Shown here one piece after another: positions 7,656-16,035 of a stretch of DNA of 64,000 nucleotides. This DNA comes from Thermomonas paludicola. GTDB taxonomy: Bacteria > Pseudomonadota > Gammaproteobacteria > Xanthomonadales > Xanthomonadaceae. The translations under genes and the position numbers were made by a program. Below the pieces are notes generated by a model. It searched no databases. It was not told the origin of the DNA and was given only the letters and a program-made list of their open reading frames with translations. The stretch is taken from assembly GCF_024498955.1 (NCBI RefSeq), contig NZ_CP093311.1, positions 1,178,001 to 1,242,000 on the forward strand, written 5' to 3'. Within the stretch, counting starts at the first letter, position 1; every line of letters starts with the position of its first letter.

Positions 7656-9344
7656 ATGACATTGCCTCGCGCAAGCGGATCGGGTTGGTGGCGGGCGTGG
7701 CTGCGTCCGCATGCGCCTGCGCTGTTGCTGGCGCTTGGGTTGATGCTGGCGCAGAGCACTGCCACCTTGGTGCAGCCGTGGTTGGGCGGGTTGTTGACCG
7801 ACCGGCTGGTGCAGGCGCAGGGGTTTGTCGCGCTGCTGTGGGGCCTGTTCGGGCTGATTGCCGCACAGGCGCTGCTGGGCTATGCCACGGCGTTGCAGCT
7901 GCGCAAGGTGTCCGGGCGGCTGGTGGCCGATGCCGGGGCGTCCCTGTATGCCCATTTGCAGGCGCTGCCGCTGGCATGGCACCAGCAGCGCCAGCGTGGC
8001 GATGTGTTGGCGCTGCTGATCGGGGACATTCATCGGCTTGGCGATTATCTGACCGGCACGTTGGTGCCGCTGCTGCCGCTGGCGCTGACCTTCGCGGGTG
8101 CGCTGCTGATGATGTTGCATCTGGCGCCGGCCATCGCGCTGGCGGTGGCGTTGCTGGTGCCACTGCTGTTCGTGCTGTTGAAGCTGGTGGGGCGTCGATT
8201 GCGCCCGCTGGGACGGGCATCGATGCAGGCCTGGGCCGACCAGTCGGCGCTGGCCGGGCAAAACCTGGAGTTGCTGCCGGTCATCAAGGCGTTCGCCACC
8301 GATGCCACCGAGGCGCGCCGCTACCGCGACGGCGCGGAGCGGCTGTATGCCGCGGATTTCAAACAGGCGCGCTGGCAGGGAGCGATCCTGCCGCTGGTGC
8401 AGGTGGCGGGTGCGGCGGTGGTGCTGCTGCTGTTGGGCGTGGCTGGGCGCGACATCGTCGGCGGTGAGCTGCGGATCGGCCAGCTGGTCAGCCTGTTTTT
8501 GTACGGGCTGGTGTTGATCAATCCGGTCAGCCAGCTTGCCAATGTCTATGGCCTTACCCAGAGCGCGCGCGGCGCCATGCTGCGCTTGTCCGAGGCGCTG
8601 GCGGCGGCACCGGAGGCCGACGATGGGGCGCTGGACGTGCTTCCGCGCAACGGCGACCTGGAATTCGAGGGCGTGCATTTTTCCTATCCGGGACGTGCGC
8701 CGCTGTTCGCCGGCTTCAGTCTCGGCATCCGTGCCGGCGAGACGGTGGCGATTACCGGCCCCAACGGCGCCGGCAAGAGCACGCTGGCGCATCTGCTGCT
8801 GCGGCTGCTGGAGCCGCAGCAGGGTCGAATTACCGTCGGGGGCGCGGATTTGCGCGCGTTTCGGCTGACCGCGCTGCGCGAGCAGATCGGGCTGGTCTCG
8901 CAGCAGGTGATGTTGTTCAACGCATCGGTGCGGGAAAACATTGCCTATGGGCGCGCGTGCGCGAGCGACTTGGATATTGAACGCGCGGCCCGCGCGGCGC
9001 GTGCGCACGACTTCATCGCGGCGTTGCCGGAGGGCTATGCCACCCGCGTAGGCGACCAAGGGGTGAAACTGTCGGGTGGGCAGAAGCAGCGCATCGCGCT
9101 GGCGCGTGCGCTGCTGAAGGATCCGCCGATCCTGATCCTCGATGAGGCCACCGCCATGTTCGATCCCGCCGGCGAGTTGGAGTTCATCGCTGAATGCCAC
9201 GAGGCATTGAAGGCGCGCACCGTGCTTCTGATCACCCATCGTCCCGCCAGCCTGGCGCTGGCGGACCGGGTGCTGCGGCTGGAACACGGCGACGTTCAGG
9301 AAATGCACGCCGTCAAGGGCGCAAAGTCGCCGGCAAGCCCTTAG
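7656..9344 (+). CDS. Lasso peptide ABC exporter D
   Basis: 562 residues: a six-helix ABC exporter membrane domain (about 15-310) followed by an ATPase domain. Walker A GPNGAGKST is near residue 368, the signature LSGGQKQR near 472, and Walker B ILILDEATAMFD follows. It is a half-transporter expected to act as a homodimer, exporting the mature peptide and providing self-immunity as McjD does. There is no N-terminal C39 peptidase domain, consistent with leader removal by B1/B2. It lies 16 nt after the cyclase. No isopeptidase or TonB-receptor gene follows, unlike the caulonodin/astexin group. Confidence 0.9.
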   Translation: MTLPRASGSGWWRAWLRPHAPALLLALGLMLAQSTATLVQPWLGGLLTDRLVQAQGFVALLWGLFGLIAAQALLGYATALQLRKVSGRLVADAGASLYAHLQALPLAWHQQRQRGDVLALLIGDIHRLGDYLTGTLVPLLPLALTFAGALLMMLHLAPAIALAVALLVPLLFVLLKLVGRRLRPLGRASMQAWADQSALAGQNLELLPVIKAFATDATEARRYRDGAERLYAADFKQARWQGAILPLVQVAGAAVVLLLLGVAGRDIVGGELRIGQLVSLFLYGLVLINPVSQLANVYGLTQSARGAMLRLSEALAAAPEADDGALDVLPRNGDLEFEGVHFSYPGRAPLFAGFSLGIRAGETVAITGPNGAGKSTLAHLLLRLLEPQQGRITVGGADLRAFRLTALREQIGLVSQQVMLFNASVRENIAYGRACASDLDIERAARAARAHDFIAALPEGYATRVGDQGVKLSGGQKQRIALARALLKDPPILILDEATAMFDPAGELEFIAECHEALKARTVLLITHRPASLALADRVLRLEHGDVQEMHAVKGAKSPASP

Positions 9345-9390
9345 AATCCTGCCCACAGGGTCTGGACTACAGGATTCGACAAGGATACGG

Positions 9391-10506
9391 ATGTTGGTGA
9401 AACTCGACGGATTCGACTACGTAGCGGCGTTGCTGGCGCTGGCCATCACCTCGGCGGCGCTGTGGCTGTTGCAGCCGGTGGCGATGCGCCTGAACCTGCT
9501 GGATCATCCGCAGGGACGCAAGGATCACGCCCAGCCCACTGCAGTGACTGGTGGCATCGCGATCTTCATCGGGGTCGTGGCAGCATTCCAGGGTGTGCAG
9601 ACCGGCTCGCCGCGGTTGCAGGCGTTCAGCATCGCGGCCTTGCTGGTGGTTGCGGTAGGGCTGTGGGACGACCTGCGCGATCTGCGCTGGTACTGGCGCA
9701 TCGTGGCGCAGTCGGTGGCGGCGCTGGTGCTCATTTATTGGGGGGGCGTGCGGGTGGAGCAGATCGGCCCGGTGTTCGGGCTTGGGTCGCTGTCGCTGGG
9801 CTGGCTGGCGGTGCCGTTCACCGTGTTCGCCACGGTCGGCATCATCAACGCCATGAACATGGTGGATGGCGCCGACGGCATGGCTGGCCTGCTGGGACTG
9901 GCTGCGCTGGCGATGATGATGGCTGCGGCGATCTATGCCGGCAACGTGCAGCTGGCCGAGCGCTTGTCGGTGCTCTGCGGGGCGCTGACCGGTTTCCTGG
10001 CCTGGAACATGCGCCTGCCGTGGCGACCCCGGGCCAAGGTGTTTTTGGGCAATGCCGGCAGCGCGCTGCTGGGCTTGGTCATCGCCTGGGTGAGTTTTCG
10101 CCTGACCCAGCAACCGGGGCATCCGGTCAACCCGGTCCTGGCCCTCTGGCTGGTGCCGGTGCCGATGGCCGATTGCCTGGTGGTGAGCGCGCGGCGCTTG
10201 CGGCAGGGGCGGTCGCCTTTCGCGGCCGGGCGCGACCATGTCCACCACATCATGCAGGATGCCGGTTTCGGCCCCACCCGCGCAGCCTTGCACCTGACCT
10301 GGTTCAGCCTGCTCTGCGGGCTTGTCGTCGCGCTGGTGATCCGCACGCATCGGGTTCCGTATCCGCTGCTGTTGGCGGCGTTCGTGCTGCTGTGCGTGGG
10401 CTGGTATGCGCTGACCTGCAAGCGTGAGCGCGCGGTGGCGTTTTTCCGCCGCCTGCGTTGCGCCCGGCCAGCATCCATGGTGGTCGAGGAGCCGACAACG
10501 CCCTAG
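9391..10506 (+). CDS. WecA/MraY-family undecaprenyl-phosphate sugar-1-phosphate transferase
   Basis: 371 residues, polytopic (about 10-11 hydrophobic segments). It carries the family motifs: DHPQGRKDHAQPTAVTGG near residues 34-51, NAMNMVDGADGMAG around residue 153, GNAGSALLG, and the late loop HVHH. These enzymes move a sugar-1-phosphate (often GlcNAc-1-P) from a UDP-sugar to undecaprenyl phosphate, starting O-antigen, enterobacterial common antigen or EPS repeat units. ATG at 9391 with AAGGA about 6 nt upstream. It follows the lasso exporter on the same strand after 46 nt and fits the polysaccharide locus on the other side of the cluster. The exact sugar cannot be read from the sequence. Confidence 0.85.
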   Translation: MLVKLDGFDYVAALLALAITSAALWLLQPVAMRLNLLDHPQGRKDHAQPTAVTGGIAIFIGVVAAFQGVQTGSPRLQAFSIAALLVVAVGLWDDLRDLRWYWRIVAQSVAALVLIYWGGVRVEQIGPVFGLGSLSLGWLAVPFTVFATVGIINAMNMVDGADGMAGLLGLAALAMMMAAAIYAGNVQLAERLSVLCGALTGFLAWNMRLPWRPRAKVFLGNAGSALLGLVIAWVSFRLTQQPGHPVNPVLALWLVPVPMADCLVVSARRLRQGRSPFAAGRDHVHHIMQDAGFGPTRAALHLTWFSLLCGLVVALVIRTHRVPYPLLLAAFVLLCVGWYALTCKRERAVAFFRRLRCARPASMVVEEPTTP

Positions 10507-10584
10507 TGGCGGGGCGGCGCGTGCTGGTTGTGCGCTGGCCGGGGATGCCGACAGGCCGCAGCACGCGGCGCATGCCTGTTGCGG

Positions 10585-11448
10585 CTATTCCAGCTGGCTG
10601 CGCGCGTAGGCGGCGTCCAGCGCTTCCATCGCATCCAGCGGTTTGCACTGGGATGCTTTTTCATAGGCATCGGCAGCCGCATCTTCGTTGCGGGCTTCGT
10701 CCAGCAACAGCAGGACATTGCCGTGTTCGATGTGGGCAATCGGTGATGCCGGGGTCAGCTTCAGTGCCTCGCGGATGTGCTTGTCGGCTTCGCCGGCCTT
10801 GGCGCCGTAGGTCAAGCCGCCAATCATCGCGCCGATCTTGTTGATGATCTCGGCGTGGTACACCGCCAGTGCGGTATGCGCCTCGGCGTGCTTGGGCGCC
10901 AGTTTCAAGGTGGTGTCCAGCGCGCTGCGGACCTTGCCGGCAATGCCCATTTTCAGTGCCTTGGCAATCGACAGCCCCTGGCTGTAGCGGCCCAGCGCAA
11001 AGGCGTGGCGGTAATGGCTGTTGGCTTCCCCCGGCAATGCCTGCATGGCGGCTTCGGCCAGCGCGGCGGCCCGCTCGAAGCGTTTCAGTTTTTCGTCATC
11101 GTCATCGACCAGATAGGTGGCGTGAATGCCGATGGCCTTGACCGCCACCGAGGCACCGACGGCGCCAAGCGCTTCGCCGGCGTCGAATGCGCTCTTGAAG
11201 TCGCCGCGATGGAAGGCGCGCCAGGCATCCTGCAGCGCGCCCGCAAGCGTCTCGGCATCAAGCCTGGGTGCCGACTTGCCGGCGGCCTTCAGCAATGCGG
11301 CGGCGTGTTTGGCATCGGGAAAGGGCTCGCAGTCGCCGGCATGCAGCTTGGGCCATGCCTTCTTCAGCGCATCGCCTGCGTAGGCGAAGGCCTTGGCGTC
11401 GTGCGGGTAGGCGGCCCAGGTCGAGGCGGCGGATTTTTTGACGGCCAT
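10585..11448 (-). CDS. TPR-repeat protein of unknown role
   Basis: 287 residues from the ATG at 11448; a GTG three codons upstream is also in frame. Alanine-rich and helical, with tetratricopeptide-like repeats, clearest in the second half (HAEAHTALAVYH and SPIAHIEHGNVLLLLDEARNEDAAADAYEKA). No signal peptide is visible, so it is probably cytoplasmic. Its segment GKVRSALDTTLKLAPKHAEAHTAL is typical of uncharacterised proteobacterial TPR proteins. It is convergent with the WecA-like gene and has no operon partner. Likely a scaffold or interaction protein; no partner can be named. Confidence 0.75.
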   Translation of the reverse strand: MAVKKSAASTWAAYPHDAKAFAYAGDALKKAWPKLHAGDCEPFPDAKHAAALLKAAGKSAPRLDAETLAGALQDAWRAFHRGDFKSAFDAGEALGAVGASVAVKAIGIHATYLVDDDDEKLKRFERAAALAEAAMQALPGEANSHYRHAFALGRYSQGLSIAKALKMGIAGKVRSALDTTLKLAPKHAEAHTALAVYHAEIINKIGAMIGGLTYGAKAGEADKHIREALKLTPASPIAHIEHGNVLLLLDEARNEDAAADAYEKASQCKPLDAMEALDAAYARSQLE

Positions 11449-11579
11449 GCAGATCACCCGAGATTGATGCAGAAGGCCAGCATCCCGCCATGCGCGTGAT
11501 CTGGCAAGAGCCGGCGCTAGTGTGATTGCTCAAGCCGGACGCCGCACGCTGGCGCACAGCGCATCCAGGAAAAATGGCC

Positions 11580-11708
11580 ATGGCCAAGCCCCGCCAGTCC
11601 AAACCGAACGCCTGCAAGCGCGCGCTGGATCCCACGCCGCGTCACCTGTGGCTGGCCGTGCTGGGTGTATTGGCCGCCGCCCGCCGGCGGCTGCTGCGCG
11701 GGCGATAG
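11580..11708 (+). CDS. Small basic protein with a truncated phasin-like motif
   Basis: About 42 residues from the ATG at 11580, with AGGA 9 nt upstream; another ATG lies two codons earlier at 11574. The peptide is very basic and carries LDPTPRHLWLAVLGVLAAARRR. This resembles the start of the phasin motif (WLAGMGAF in the phasin at 16036-16806). It is convergent with the TetR gene and near lipid genes. The good ribosome site and the motif favour a real small gene, but no homologue search was possible and it could be a chance reading frame in GC-rich DNA. Confidence 0.4.
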   Translation: MAKPRQSKPNACKRALDPTPRHLWLAVLGVLAAARRRLLRGR

Positions 11709-11736
11709 GACGCGGTTTGCTTGGTCTCGACGCCTG

Positions 11737-12363
11737 TCAGTCGAGGTAGGCGCGGGTGAGGGTGTTGAGGTGCACGCGCTCGGCGTCGCGCAGGAACGGC
11801 GCGATCAGCATCATCACCTGCACGATGCCATCGCGGATCGAGGCGCGTTCGTCCTTGTCGCCACGGGCCGAGGCGTAGTTCATCCAGAACGTGGCGATCA
11901 CCAGGATATTGGTGGCCGCAGCGTCCACCTCGCTGGCGGAGGCGCGCATCACCCCGGCCTGCACCAATCCGCGCATCACCGTGTGCGCCTGTTCGTCGGC
12001 GCGCTTGAGGATGCGCGCGAAGCGCATGCGCAGGCGACGGTTGCGGCTGAGGATGTCCACCAGGTCGCGATACAGGAAACGGAAATCCCAGATGCACTCG
12101 AACACCAGGTGCAGTTGCAGCCAGACGTCTTCCAGCCCCGGCAGGCGGCCTTCCGGCGCGGCCAGCGCAGCATCCATGCGCTGCTCGTAGCCGGCGAACA
12201 GCTGTTCGATGATGTCGTCCTTGTTGCGGAAGTGGTAGTACAGGTTGCCGGGGCTGATTTCCAGCTCGTCGGCGATGTGGTTGGTGGTGACATTCGGCTC
12301 GCCCTGTGCGTTGAACATCATGAGCGAAGCATCGAGGATGCGCTGCCGGGTCTGGCGGGCCAT
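11737..12363 (-). CDS. TetR/AcrR-family transcriptional regulator
   Basis: 208 residues. The N-terminal TetR helix-turn-helix runs over about residues 8-55 (RILDASLMMFNAQG, then TTNHIADELEISPGNLYYHFRNKDDII). The C-terminal ligand domain is helical, with a conserved WDFRFLYRDL segment. It lies 12 nt downstream of the acyl-CoA-binding protein gene on the same strand and is divergent from the acyl-CoA reductase. That context suggests it controls lipid genes in response to a fatty-acyl ligand. The shared region 12634-12778 is where an operator would be expected, but I saw no convincing palindrome there. Confidence 0.85.
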   Translation of the reverse strand: MARQTRQRILDASLMMFNAQGEPNVTTNHIADELEISPGNLYYHFRNKDDIIEQLFAGYEQRMDAALAAPEGRLPGLEDVWLQLHLVFECIWDFRFLYRDLVDILSRNRRLRMRFARILKRADEQAHTVMRGLVQAGVMRASASEVDAAATNILVIATFWMNYASARGDKDERASIRDGIVQVMMLIAPFLRDAERVHLNTLTRAYLD

Positions 12364-12375
12364 GGCGGTTGCCGC

Positions 12376-12633
12376 TCAGGCGCCGAGTTTCTTGACCAGG
12401 TCGATGTAGTGCTGCATCGCCTGCGTTTGCGCGGTGCCCTTGAGCTTCGCCCAGGCTTCGTATTTCGCGGTGCCGACGAAGTCGAAGAAGCCCGGCTTGG
12501 GGCCGCTGACGTCGCCTTCGGAGCCTTGCTTGTAAAGCGCGTACAGGCGCAACAGGGTGTCATTGTCGGGGCGCTGGGCCAGTGAATGCACATCCTTGCC
12601 GGCTTGTTCGAACAGGGCTTTCAGGTCGGACAC
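12376..12633 (-). CDS. Acyl-CoA-binding protein
   Basis: 85 residues covering a complete ACBP four-helix bundle: LKALFEQAGKDV, LLRLYALYKQGSEGDV, GFFDFVGTAKYEAWAKLKG and MQHYIDLVKKL. It binds long-chain acyl-CoA and buffers or delivers it to enzymes. I chose the GTG at 12633 (giving MSDLKALF, the usual family start) because AAGGGG lies 7 nt upstream; the TTG at 12639 would sit almost on the ribosome site. ACBP is uncommon in bacteria, and its position opposite an acyl-CoA reductase gene suggests it feeds that enzyme. Probably co-transcribed with the TetR gene. Confidence 0.9.
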   Translation of the reverse strand: MSDLKALFEQAGKDVHSLAQRPDNDTLLRLYALYKQGSEGDVSGPKPGFFDFVGTAKYEAWAKLKGTAQTQAMQHYIDLVKKLGA

Positions 12634-12778
12634 GGGCAATCCCCTTGCTATGAGGCAGTCATCTCACCATGCGCTTCCGTGGGGGTCAATACGGCAGGGA
12701 ATTGTGGTGTGCTTCGGGCTCTGGCAACGTAGCGCCCTGGGGCGCACGATGCGCGGGTCTGGTCTGGAGAGGTATGCA

Positions 12779-14767
12779 ATGAGCTATTTCGTCACGGGTG
12801 GCACGGGGTTCATTGGCCGCTTCCTCATCGACAACCTGCTCAAGCGCAAGGGCACGGTGCATGTGCTGGTGCGCAAGACGTCGAAAAAGAAATTCGACGC
12901 CTTGGTCAAGGCGCGCGGTTGGGATCCGGGGCGCGTGGTCGCGGTGATGGGCGACATGACTGCGTCCGACTGCGGGCTGGGCGCCGTGCAACTGCGCGCG
13001 CTTGCGGGCAAGGTCCAGCATTTTTTCCATCTGGCCGCGATCTACGACTTGGCGGCCAGCGCCGAAAGCCAGCAGGAAGCCAATATCGGAGGCACGCGCC
13101 ATGCCTTGGATCTGGCTGCCGCGTTGAAGGTGAAGTGCTTCCATCACGCCAGTTCGATTGCCGCCGCGGGGATGTATCCGGGTGTGTTCCGCGAAGACAT
13201 GTTCGACGAAGCGGAGGGCCTGGATGATCCCTATCTGCGCACCAAACACGAGTCCGAAGGGTTGGTGCGCGCGGAGAAACGGGTCAAGTGGCGGATCTAC
13301 CGCCCCGGCATGGTGGTGGGCCATTCCAGGACCGGCGAAATCGACAAGATCGATGGGCCTTACTACTTCTTCACCTTCCTCAAGAAGCTGCGGCAGATGC
13401 TGCCGCCGTGGATGCCGACGCTGGGTATCGAAGGCGGGCGCATCAACATCGTGCCGGTGGATTTCGTGGCCGATGCGATGGATCACATCGCGCACAAGCC
13501 CAAGCTGGATGGCCATTGCTTCCACCTCACCGATCCCGAGCCGATGCGCGTGGGCGAGGTGCTCAACACGTTTGCGCGCGCCGGGCATGCGCCGGAAATG
13601 ACGCTGCGGCTGGACGCGCGCATGTTCGCCTTCGTCCCCGGCAGCGTGCGCATGGCGGTGGGCAGCCTGCCGCCGGTCAAGCGCTTCGTGGGCATGCTGT
13701 TGCGCGATTTCCGGATCCCGAAGGGGGTGCTGAAGTTCATCGTGTATCCCACCCGGTTCGACAATCGCGAAGCCGAGCGCGCCCTGAAAGGCAGCGGCAT
13801 CGCGGTGCCGCGTCTGGACGACTATGCGTGGCGGCTGTGGGATTACTGGGAGCGCCATCTGGATCCGGACTTGTTCGTGGACCACAGCCTGAAAGGCAAG
13901 GTCAAGGGCAAGGTGGTGGTGATCACCGGCGGTTCCTCGGGGATTGGTTTGGCCACCGCGCAGCGCGTGGCCGAGGCAGGGGGCACCACGATTCTCATCG
14001 CGCGTGGCGAGGAAGAGTTGTTCAAGGCGCGCGATGCGATGAAGAAAGCCGGCGGCAAGGTGTTTGCGTACACCGCCGACCTGGCCGACCTGGCCGATTG
14101 CGATCGCTTGATCGCCACGATCCTCAAGGAGCACGGTCACGTTGATGTGTTGATCAACAATGCCGGTCGCTCGATTCGTCGCTCGATCGAGCTCAGCTAC
14201 GATCGTTTCCACGACTTCGAACGCACCATGCAGCTGAACTACTTCGGCAGCCTGCGCCTGATCATGGGCTTCATGCCGGGCATGGTGGAACGCCGGCGTG
14301 GCCACATCATCAACATCAGTTCGATCGGCGTGCTGGCGAATTCGCCGCGGTTCTCGGCCTACGTGGCCAGCAAGGCGGCGCTGGACGCGTTCAGCCGCTG
14401 CGCGCAGGGCGAGCTGTCCGGCAAGGGCATCAGCTTCACCACCATCAACATGCCGCTGGTGAAGACGCCGATGATCGCGCCCACCAAGATGTACGACAGC
14501 GTGCCGACCCTGACGCCAGACGAAGCCGCCGATCTGGTGGTGAAGGGCATCATCGAGAAGCCAAGCAGGATCGCGACGCGGCTGGGCATCTTCGCGGCGT
14601 TGATCAATGCGGTGGCGCCGAAGGCCTACGAGGTGGTGATGAGTACCGCGTTCGAGCTGTTCCCTGATTCAGCGGCGGCCAAGGGCGACAGGAATGCGCT
14701 ACGCGATGAGACCCCCAGCCAGGAGCAGATCGCGTTTGCCGCGCTGATGCGCGGCGTGCATTGGTAG
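12779..14767 (+). CDS. Alcohol-forming fatty acyl-CoA reductase (two-domain SDR fusion)
   Basis: 662 residues, matching the length and two-domain layout of the Marinobacter fatty acyl-CoA reductase (Maqu_2220 type, about 661 aa). The N-terminal domain has GGTGFIGRFL at 7-16 and DPYLRTKHESE with its Tyr/Lys pair. The C-terminal domain has the SDR motif TGGSSGIG starting about residue 383, NNAGRSIRRSIELSYDRFHDFERT, and YVASK with Tyr528. Long identical stretches to the Marinobacter enzyme come to mind (for example GPYYFF, VKTPMIAPTK). It should reduce acyl-CoA to fatty alcohol with NADPH in two steps. GGAGAGG precedes the ATG. The ACBP and TetR genes are divergent. It suggests wax-ester or fatty-alcohol metabolism; no wax synthase is in the window. 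Confidence 0.88.
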   Translation: MSYFVTGGTGFIGRFLIDNLLKRKGTVHVLVRKTSKKKFDALVKARGWDPGRVVAVMGDMTASDCGLGAVQLRALAGKVQHFFHLAAIYDLAASAESQQEANIGGTRHALDLAAALKVKCFHHASSIAAAGMYPGVFREDMFDEAEGLDDPYLRTKHESEGLVRAEKRVKWRIYRPGMVVGHSRTGEIDKIDGPYYFFTFLKKLRQMLPPWMPTLGIEGGRINIVPVDFVADAMDHIAHKPKLDGHCFHLTDPEPMRVGEVLNTFARAGHAPEMTLRLDARMFAFVPGSVRMAVGSLPPVKRFVGMLLRDFRIPKGVLKFIVYPTRFDNREAERALKGSGIAVPRLDDYAWRLWDYWERHLDPDLFVDHSLKGKVKGKVVVITGGSSGIGLATAQRVAEAGGTTILIARGEEELFKARDAMKKAGGKVFAYTADLADLADCDRLIATILKEHGHVDVLINNAGRSIRRSIELSYDRFHDFERTMQLNYFGSLRLIMGFMPGMVERRRGHIINISSIGVLANSPRFSAYVASKAALDAFSRCAQGELSGKGISFTTINMPLVKTPMIAPTKMYDSVPTLTPDEAADLVVKGIIEKPSRIATRLGIFAALINAVAPKAYEVVMSTAFELFPDSAAAKGDRNALRDETPSQEQIAFAALMRGVHW

Positions 14768-14894
14768 CGCTGCGGCAAGGGAATGCGCGCAACAGGCATC
14801 TTCGCGCCCGCGCAGATGCCGCGGGCTTGGCCTTGGCGCAACGGATGGCCGCTTGCGCCAATGGCGCGCACGGCTTGGCGCCAAGTTCAGAAGA

Positions 14895-15866
14895 TCAGTA
14901 CGTGCGGCACTGCTTGAAGCGAACCGGCTTGCTGCTGCCGGCAGGTGGCTGCAGTTGCACGCGCGAGGACGCCAGTTCCGGGTAGCGTTCCAGCAGCGGG
15001 CACAGTTCGTTGATGGGGTCGGCGTCTTCCGAGCTCAGATAGACCAGCAGCGTGGATTGCGTGGACCAGATCGCGCGGCTCACGCCGAACAGCGTGGCGA
15101 TGGCGTTGGCGGTTTCCCGGCGGCGCTGTTCCAGTGCCGCCGGGTCGGTGGGGATGATGCTGTCCGGGTCGGCCTTGGCGGCGCTGGGCTTGCTTGTGGC
15201 GCTTGCGGCCTTGGGCGACGGCGGCGGCATGTCGGCCGTGTCGTTGACTGGAACCAAGCTGGTGGCCAGCATCCATGCCAGGAATCCCGCTACGGCGGCG
15301 CCGCCCCAAGCCAGTGCCAGCCGCTTTGATTCGATGCGCGCCGTTTCCGGTGCTTGCGACGCTGCTTCGCCAGCGGGATAGGCAACGTAGGGACGCACTT
15401 CCGGCCACAGCGACTCGCCGTCAATCAGCTCGATTCCTTGCTGCTGGGCGATGCGCGCGGCTTCCTCGTCGAAGCGCCCGGGGGTCACCACGATGACGCG
15501 CTCGGTGCCGCGCAGGGTGGCCGATTTTGCCAAACCCAGCAGTGCCGCCGCGCCAACCACCGACGCACTGCCGTACTTGCACGACAGCAGGGTCAATTCG
15601 CCGTCGCGCTCCAGCAGGATGTCGCTGCCGTCGGTGGGGATGCCGTCGGAGGGCAGGCCGTCCTCCACCACCGGGTGGAAGCCGCGGCCATGCATGGCTT
15701 GCAGGACCAGCTTGGCGAAATCCCGCCAGCGCAGCTTGCTGAGTTGCTCGGCGCTGCGGGCGCGCATTTCAGCAGGCTGCCGCGCTGCGTGGCTCTGGCG
15801 CAGCCAATGCGTCAGGCCCAGCCCAAGCAGGACGAATACGAACAGGGCGATCAGGACAGGGAGCAT
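14895..15866 (-). CDS. Membrane-anchored Mrr/restriction-endonuclease-like domain protein
   Basis: 323 residues from the ATG at 15866; a TTG 11 codons upstream is in frame. An N-terminal membrane helix (about residues 2-18) is followed by RWRDFAKLVLQAMHGRGF and GSDILLERDGELTLLSCKYGS, which resemble the Mrr-type nuclease fold. The usual acidic or Gln residue before the Lys is Ser-Cys here (SCK rather than QxK), so nuclease activity is doubtful. VIVVTPGRFDEEAARIAQQQGIELIDG matches the later strand of the fold. A second membrane segment lies near residue 200, then an acidic linker and a C-terminal domain with two Cys. Function unknown; restriction of DNA is unlikely for a membrane-bound protein without a partner. 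Confidence 0.65.
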   Translation of the reverse strand: MLPVLIALFVFVLLGLGLTHWLRQSHAARQPAEMRARSAEQLSKLRWRDFAKLVLQAMHGRGFHPVVEDGLPSDGIPTDGSDILLERDGELTLLSCKYGSASVVGAAALLGLAKSATLRGTERVIVVTPGRFDEEAARIAQQQGIELIDGESLWPEVRPYVAYPAGEAASQAPETARIESKRLALAWGGAAVAGFLAWMLATSLVPVNDTADMPPPSPKAASATSKPSAAKADPDSIIPTDPAALEQRRRETANAIATLFGVSRAIWSTQSTLLVYLSSEDADPINELCPLLERYPELASSRVQLQPPAGSSKPVRFKQCRTY

Positions 15867-16035
15867 GCGATGAGTCGGTGTTGGACGCGAAGGGCGCAAC
15901 TATACCGGCTGATACGTCGATACACGCGCAAGCAGGCCACCGTGCGTGCAGGAATGCCCGCCAGCCCGGCGGATCACTGGGGAGGGAGCGCGAAGCGGCT
16001 CGGGCTGGCGGGGCTTGGAACGTCTGCTGCCAGGA

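Noticed and set aside
5570..7765. Long N-terminal extension of the secreted lasso-operon protein
   Set aside because: The frame is open upstream only as the antisense of the cyclase gene; the signal peptide and AAGGGA site fix the start at 5569.
9344..9377. Inverted 8-bp repeat (GAATCCTG / CAGGATTC) at the end of the lasso exporter as an attachment site or terminator
   Set aside because: It is an inverted repeat rather than a direct repeat, the loop is 18 nt and no U-run follows; no matching copy was seen at the left end of the cluster.
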